Assembly: GCF_020819595.1 (NCBI RefSeq)
Contig: NZ_JAJHNP010000002.1
Span: 310,001-374,000 of the forward strand
From: Streptomyces barringtoniae
GTDB lineage: Bacteria > Actinomycetota > Actinomycetes > Streptomycetales > Streptomycetaceae
Length of the DNA stretch: 64,000 bases
Direction of reading: 5' to 3'
Numbering within the stretch: position 1 is the stretch's first letter; each line of letters opens with the position of its first letter. A model generated the notes under the pieces. It did not search any database. It had not been told where the DNA came from and saw only the letters and a program-made list of their open reading frames with translations. Both the position numbers and the translations under genes were made by a program. Shown piece after piece: positions 59,678 through 64,000 of the stretch.

Positions 59678-61168
59678 CTAGTCACGGACCGCCACGCGCT
59701 CCGCTTCTGCCTCCTCCACGGTGGACCTGGCGACCACGAGGGACCGCTGTGTACGCCGGCCGCGCAGACCGGTGAGGGTGATCAGCAGACCGGCCGCCGC
59801 GATGCCCGTGACGACCATGAAGCCCGGCCGGTAGCTGTCGAGGACGGCCTGCGGGGTGGCGTGCGCGGGGGTGTTCGCGGTCACCACGGCCGTGACCACG
59901 GCCAGGAAGATCGCGCCGCCCACCTGCACCGAGGTGTTGAGCAGACCGGAGACCATGCCCTGCTCGTGGTCCTCGACCCCGTTGGTGGCCTGGATGTTGA
60001 GCGAGGGGAAGACCAGCGCGCAGGCCGCGCCGATCAGCAGCATGGACGGCAGGATCACGGCCGCGTACACCGGGTCGAGGTCGACCCGCAGGAACAGGGC
60101 GTAGCCGAGGACCATGAAGGCGAAGCCGGTGGCGATCAGCCGCGGGGTGCCGAACCGGTCGACGATTCCGCCGACCTTCGTCGAGGACACCGCCACCAGC
60201 GCGCCCGCCGGCAGGAACGCCAGTGCCGTGTGCAGCGCGGACCAGCCGAGCAGGGACTGCATGTACAGCGTGGTCAGGAACTGGAAGCCCACGTAACTGC
60301 CGAAGAAGGCGATCGCGCCGAGCTGGGCGCGCACCTGGCTGCCCGAGCGCAGCACGCCCAGCCGGATCAGCGGGCTCGGCGAGCGCCGTTCGAGCAGGAC
60401 GAAGGCGGTCAGCAGGACTGCGACGGCGACGAAGGACAACAGCGTGCGGGCCGAGGCCCAGCCGGCCTCGGGCGCCTGGACGACGGTGAAGACCAGCAGC
60501 AGCATCGCCGCGGTACCGAGGACGGCGCCCGGGATGTCGTAGCCGTCGTGGTTGTCCTCGCGGGCGCTGCGCGGCAGCAGCCGCAGGCCGGCGAGCAGCG
60601 CGAGGAGGGCGATCGGCGCGGGCAGCAGCATGGTGAAGCGCCAGCTGGCCTCGGTGAGCAGGCCCGAGAGCACCAGGCCCATGGAGAAGCCGGTGGCGGC
60701 GCAGGTGGTGTAGATGGAGAGGGCGCGGTTGCGCAGCGGGCCCTCCGGGAACGTCGTGGTGATGATCGACAGGCCGGCCGGGGCCGTGAAGGCCGCGCTC
60801 AGGCCCTTGACGAAACGGCTGGCGATCAGCAGTGGACCCGAGTCCACGAGCCCGCCGAGCAGCGAGGCGAGCGCGAAGACACCGAGGGCGACGAGGAACA
60901 CCTGACGCCGGCCGAGCAGGTCGGCGGTGCGGCCGCCGAGGAGGAGCAGGCCGCCGTAGCCCAGGATGTAGCCGCTGACGATCCATTGCAGCGTCGATGT
61001 GGACAGGTGGAGGTCGGAGCCGATGGACGGCAGCGCGACGCCGACCATCGACACGTCCAGCGCGTCCAGGAACATCGCCGCGCAGAGCACCAGCAGGGTG
61101 CCCCACAGCCGGGGGGTCCAGCGAACCGCCGGGGACGGGGCCGCGGAGGGGGTGAGCGGAGAGGTCAT
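59678..61168 (-). CDS. MFS drug/solute exporter, DHA2-type (EmrB/QacA-like)
   Basis: 496 residues with about 14 membrane segments. MFS motifs: LDALDVSMVGVALPSIG at helix 1 (with DxxxVNVALP-like pattern), GRTADLLGRRQVFLVALGVF (motif A) and the ASRFVKGLSAAFTAPAGLS motif C region. It exports small molecules by proton antiport. It is divergent from a MarR regulator with a palindromic operator between; the MarR protein probably represses it. Confidence 0.92.
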   Translation of the reverse strand: MTSPLTPSAAPSPAVRWTPRLWGTLLVLCAAMFLDALDVSMVGVALPSIGSDLHLSTSTLQWIVSGYILGYGGLLLLGGRTADLLGRRQVFLVALGVFALASLLGGLVDSGPLLIASRFVKGLSAAFTAPAGLSIITTTFPEGPLRNRALSIYTTCAATGFSMGLVLSGLLTEASWRFTMLLPAPIALLALLAGLRLLPRSAREDNHDGYDIPGAVLGTAAMLLLVFTVVQAPEAGWASARTLLSFVAVAVLLTAFVLLERRSPSPLIRLGVLRSGSQVRAQLGAIAFFGSYVGFQFLTTLYMQSLLGWSALHTALAFLPAGALVAVSSTKVGGIVDRFGTPRLIATGFAFMVLGYALFLRVDLDPVYAAVILPSMLLIGAACALVFPSLNIQATNGVEDHEQGMVSGLLNTSVQVGGAIFLAVVTAVVTANTPAHATPQAVLDSYRPGFMVVTGIAAAGLLITLTGLRGRRTQRSLVVARSTVEEAEAERVAVRD

Positions 61169-61196
61169 GGCGAAGACACTACATGCGCATGCATCG

Positions 61197-61210
61197 AATG
61201 CAAATGCATT
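61197..61210. promoter_or_regulatory. MarR operator between MFS and MarR genes
   Basis: AATGCA-AA-TGCATT is a perfect palindrome, with further ATGCAT and TGCGCA elements beside it (61183-61202). It lies in a locally A/T-rich divergent promoter, which suits repression of both genes by the MarR protein. Confidence 0.65.
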
Positions 61211-61253
61211 TAATTCCGATGCAATAATCTTGTTTCTCTGCTACGGTGCGCCC

Positions 61254-61646
61254 ATGGCGTCGAACAGGGCCGAGCAGGCGCTCGTGGAGCAGTGGCGGGA
61301 CATCCTCGCGCTGCATGCCCGCACCCAGTGCGAGCTGGACCGGGCGCTGCACGGACACGGCCTGTGCGCCAGCGACTTCGAGGTCCTCGACCTGCTGGCC
61401 GAGGGCGCGGCGGCGGACGGCGGCTGCGCCTACCGCGTCCAGGAGATCTCCGACCGCGTCCACCTCAGCCAGAGTGCCCTGTCCCGGCTGATCGGGCGCC
61501 TGGAGAAGGACGGCCTGGTCGAGCGCGCCATGTGCGCCGAGGACCGGCGAGGGGTGCGCGTGGCGCTCACGGCGAAGGGGCGCGCGCTGCACGGCGAGGT
61601 ACGGCCGGTGCAGCGCGCGGTACTGAGCCGGATGCTGACGGACTGA
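61254..61646 (+). CDS. MarR-family transcriptional regulator
   Basis: 130 residues. The winged helix reads SDFEVLDLLAEGAAADGGCA, VQEISDRVHLSQSALSRLI, GRLEKDGLVERAMCAEDRRG, VRVALTAKGRALHGEV, a clear MarR domain with a Cys in the wing region (AMCAEDRRG) that could sense oxidants. It is divergent from the MFS exporter. Its stop is 6 bases from the end of the frameshifted gene on the other strand. Confidence 0.9.
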   Translation: MASNRAEQALVEQWRDILALHARTQCELDRALHGHGLCASDFEVLDLLAEGAAADGGCAYRVQEISDRVHLSQSALSRLIGRLEKDGLVERAMCAEDRRGVRVALTAKGRALHGEVRPVQRAVLSRMLTD

Positions 61647-61652
61647 GCGCCG

Positions 61653-62392
61653 TCAGCTCCAGGTGACGGCGGACTTCTCGCGCCACAGTGCGGCGACCGA
61701 GGCGTCCCCGGTCACGCTGGGGAACGGCACCCGGTTCCACAGCGACAGGTACAACTCGCGGCCGGCCCGGCGACTTCGCAGTCGGCCTCCCCGGTCGCCT
61801 CCCGCACGGTCACGGGCGGTTCCGGCGACAGGCGTACGGTCCACACCGCGCCGTCCACGTCCGTCGCCCGCATCCTGAGCACCCGCGGCTCTTCGCTCCG
61901 AACCCTGCTCTTGGCGCGCGCGTGGAACCCGCACAGCAGCTCGTCGACGCCGTCCGCGGCGAAGCCGGGCGCGATCTCGCCGGGGGCGCCGCCCCTCGCG
62001 GACTCGGCGTCGACCCGGTGCACGGTCGTCTCGTGCGCCTGCCTCCGGACCCAGAACGCGAGCGGCGACGGCGCCGGCAGGAAGTGCCAGCACTCCACGT
62101 CGGGCGCGGCGGAGGCAAAGGTGTCGACGAGATACCGGTGCCCTTCCCGGAACCAGGCGAGCAGCTCGGCGCCGTCCAGGTCGGGCAGTCCGCCGTCGGG
62201 GTGGTAGGAGGTGTGCCCCTCGGCGACGAAGGCGGCGGCCCAGCGGTGCACCATCCCGGTGTGCCGCAGCAGGTCGCTCACCTGCCATTCCGGGCAGGTC
62301 GGCACCTTGGCATCGGTCCCCGCCGCGGCGGCGGCCGCCGCGAGCAACCGGCCCTCCCGGTCCAGGGTCTGAAGGAAGTCGGCAGTGTCCAT
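61653..62392 (-). pseudogene. Frameshifted maleylpyruvate isomerase family gene
   Basis: From ATG 62392 the frame gives an N-terminal DinB-type domain (FLQTLDREGRLLAAAAAAAG, CPEWQVSDLLRHTGMVHRW, HFLPAPSPLAFWVRRQAHETTVHR) and the C-terminal half up to EADCEVAGP, then runs off into a wrong frame and stops at 61712. The expected C-terminus (ELYLSLWNRVPF, PSVTGDASVAALWREKSAVTW) lies in the next frame and ends at a TGA at 61653-61655. Total length 740 bases is one short of a whole number of codons. A single-base deletion near 61758-61762 explains it. A sequencing error is possible. Confidence 0.8.
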
Positions 62393-62665
62393 GGGCGTGA
62401 GTTTGCCGGACGGGTGCTTGCCGGGCCGGTGAATTACGGAGTGCTGGCCGGGTCCGGTGGGGTTCGGTGGGGTCGGCTGGGACCTCCCTGGGGTGGCCGG
62501 CCGGGCGTGCTCGGTGCGGGGCCGATCGTGCCGGACGGATGTGACCGGGCTTGTGGGCGGGGCTCGACACGCGCACGGGCACCTTCCCGCCGGACAACTG
62601 CCCGGACCGGCACGCTGGAAAGACCCCTGGGCAACCCCGCGGGCCGGGTTCCGTCGGCCGCCGGC

Positions 62666-63880
62666 TCACGCGCCCATCGTCCGCCGCGTGGACACCCCGA
62701 TGGCCGCGGCGACGGCGGCCAGCGCCGCGACGCTGGTGAGCGCGGCCGACAGGGAGAACCAGTCCGCCATGAACCCGATCGCGGGCGGCCCGAGCAGCAT
62801 GCCGCCGTAGCCGAACGTCGAGGCGACGGCCACGCCGGACGGGCCGGTCAGCGCACCGGCCCGCTCCACGGCGACCGGGAAGAGGTTGGCGAGCCCGAGC
62901 CCGGTGACGGCGAAGCCGATCAGCGCGGCCCACACGGACGGTGCGAGTGAGCCGAGCAGCATCCCCACCGCCGCGACGGTGCCGCCGCCGATCACCGTGC
63001 GGGCACGGCCGAGGCGCTCCAGGAGGCTCGTGCCGGTCGCCCTGCCCACGGTCATGGCCAGCGCGAAACACGAGTACCCGGCCGCCGCCGCACCGGACGA
63101 CGCCGCGAGGTCCTGCTGGAGGTGGAGCGCGCCCCAGTCGGCCATGGCGCCTTCGCCGTAGGCCGTGCACAGCGCGATCAGCCCGAAGACGACGACCAGC
63201 CCGCGGCCGCCGGTCCGCCGCGCCGCGGCACGGTGCGTCTCCGGGGGCGAGGAGGGCGCGCGGTCCACCGGGGCGGGCGGCTCCTGCCGCAGCAGGGTTC
63301 GCCCGGCGACGGCCGTGACGAGCAGTCCGACCAGGGACAGGCCGAGCAGATGCCGCGTGGGGGAGAGCGCACCGGCGACCAGTCCGCCGAGACCGGCGCC
63401 GATCATGCCGCCGAGACTGAACGCGGCATGGAACGACGGCATGATCGGCCGCCGCAACGCGGCCACCAGATCGACGGCGGCGCTGTTGAAGGCGACGTTG
63501 ATGCCACCGTAGGCGGCGCCGAAGACGAGGAGTACGGCGCCGAGCGCGGGCGCGGAGTGGGTCAGCGGGGGCAGGCTGACGCTGAGGGAGAGCAGGACGG
63601 CGCAGACCACGGTGACCGGGTGGCTGCCGTAACGGCGGCACAGCCGACCGGTCAGCGTCATGGTGATGACGGCGCCCGCGGAGACGCCGAGGAGCGCCAG
63701 GCCGAGGGCGCCGGCGGAGGAGCCTGTCTGCTGCTTGATGGCAGGGATGCGGACCACCCAGCCCGCGAAGACGAAGCCGTCGAGGGCGAAGAAGGCGGTG
63801 AGCGCGATGCGGAGCCGGGAGAGATCGCGGCTGTCACCCGGCACGACGCTGTGCGATCGGGGTTTGTTTATTAGCGGCAC
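62666..63880 (-). CDS. MFS transporter
   Basis: 404 residues, about 12 membrane segments. Motifs: ALTAFFALDGFVFAGWVVRIPAI (helix 1), MTLTGRLCRRYGSHPVTVV (motif A), VFGAAYGGINVAFNSAAVDL, ASSGAAAAGYSCFALAM, and RATGTSLLERLGRARTVIGGG repeat of motif A. It may export sugars, drugs or amino acids. The GTG at 63880 has an A/T-rich first dozen codons and no ribosome-binding site; GTG 63844 is an alternative. Its start is 120 bases from the window end, and that last stretch shows no gene. Confidence 0.88.
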   Translation of the reverse strand: MPLINKPRSHSVVPGDSRDLSRLRIALTAFFALDGFVFAGWVVRIPAIKQQTGSSAGALGLALLGVSAGAVITMTLTGRLCRRYGSHPVTVVCAVLLSLSVSLPPLTHSAPALGAVLLVFGAAYGGINVAFNSAAVDLVAALRRPIMPSFHAAFSLGGMIGAGLGGLVAGALSPTRHLLGLSLVGLLVTAVAGRTLLRQEPPAPVDRAPSSPPETHRAAARRTGGRGLVVVFGLIALCTAYGEGAMADWGALHLQQDLAASSGAAAAGYSCFALAMTVGRATGTSLLERLGRARTVIGGGTVAAVGMLLGSLAPSVWAALIGFAVTGLGLANLFPVAVERAGALTGPSGVAVASTFGYGGMLLGPPAIGFMADWFSLSAALTSVAALAAVAAAIGVSTRRTMGA

Positions 63881-64000
63881 AAAGTCAGGCTAGGCGGGGC
63901 GGCGGGGCGGGGCAAGGGATATCGCGAGGGTGCGGCAGCCTGGGCGGCGTGGGTGAGGCGAGGGGGCGTACCCGGGGCGCGTTCCCCCGGTGAACGGTTC

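Noticed and set aside
61653..63641. 662-codon minus-strand frame
   Set aside because: Mostly a shadow of the MFS transporter; only its last part holds the displaced C-terminus of the frameshifted gene, reported separately.
1..64000. tRNA, rRNA, riboswitch or insertion sequence
   Set aside because: No cloverleaf, conserved rRNA segment, transposase gene or terminal inverted repeat was recognised by eye; a covariance-model scan would be needed to exclude small RNAs.
1..64000. A secondary-metabolite cluster or defence island
   Set aside because: No PKS, NRPS, terpene cyclase, lanthipeptide, restriction, toxin-antitoxin or similar genes grouped together. The single SNF2 helicase and HEAT protein lack defence partners.

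Overview
The window is a stretch of high-GC actinobacterial chromosome, almost certainly from a Streptomyces. The base composition, the strong third-position G/C bias, the frequent GTG starts, the many start/stop overlaps (GTGA, ATGA) and several families typical of the genus (DUF6221, DUF6214, DUF6421-type, DUF6986-type, mycothiol-dependent DinB-fold proteins) all point that way. No rRNA, tRNA, CRISPR array, insertion sequence, phage gene or large biosynthetic cluster was found. It reads as ordinary chromosome with many small divergent regulator/target pairs.

Layout. 1-7.5 kb: HEAT-repeat protein (cut by the left edge), AidB-like acyl-CoA dehydrogenase divergent from a PaaX-type regulator, a DUF6221 protein and a SNF2 helicase. 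7.5-12.6 kb: a membrane protein and a very large P-type ATPase, followed by about 0.8 kb of G/T-rich minisatellite. 13.4-18 kb: old-yellow-enzyme reductase divergent from an ArsR regulator, a xanthine/uracil permease and a ferredoxin-NADP reductase. 18-27.8 kb: DUF6214 protein, TetR regulator, DUF2630 protein, HAD hydrolase, M56 peptidase, DUF5134 protein, a FUSC transporter coupled to a MarR regulator, two VOC proteins flanking a decayed methyltransferase gene, and a GNAT protein. 27.8-35.1 kb: glycerophosphodiesterase, a tight operon of DUF6421 protein, SDR and threonine aldolase, a transglutaminase-like protein and two unknown membrane-anchored proteins; the second is interrupted by an in-frame TAG. 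35.4-41.5 kb: acyltransferase, divergent DUF4395/thioredoxin pair, a cysteine-ending leader peptide ahead of a flavin reductase, etfB-etfA with a terminator, and a citrate-lyase-like protein. 41.6-46.8 kb: a galactoside locus (LacI regulator, ROK kinase, secreted GH27 alpha-galactosidase). 47-52.8 kb: two-gene DinB operon, a 49-bp minisatellite, a small secreted peptide, a kinase-NUDIX fusion, an MBL hydrolase and an M20 dipeptidase. 52.9-64 kb: geranylgeranyl reductase, F420-type oxidoreductase/TetR pair, quinone-oxidoreductase-like enzyme/TetR pair, a two-component system, MFS/MarR pair, a frameshifted maleylpyruvate-isomerase-like gene and a second MFS transporter.

Many intergenic regions hold near-perfect inverted repeats that look like operators for the adjacent TetR, MarR, ArsR, LacI or PaaX genes; they are listed with positions. 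Functional calls rest on family recognition from translated sequence. No database search was run, so family names are from memory. The points most worth checking are a catalytically dead second P-domain copy in the P-type ATPase, three broken genes (methyltransferase remnant, in-frame TAG, single-base frameshift), four separate minisatellites, and the cysteine-ending leader peptide.
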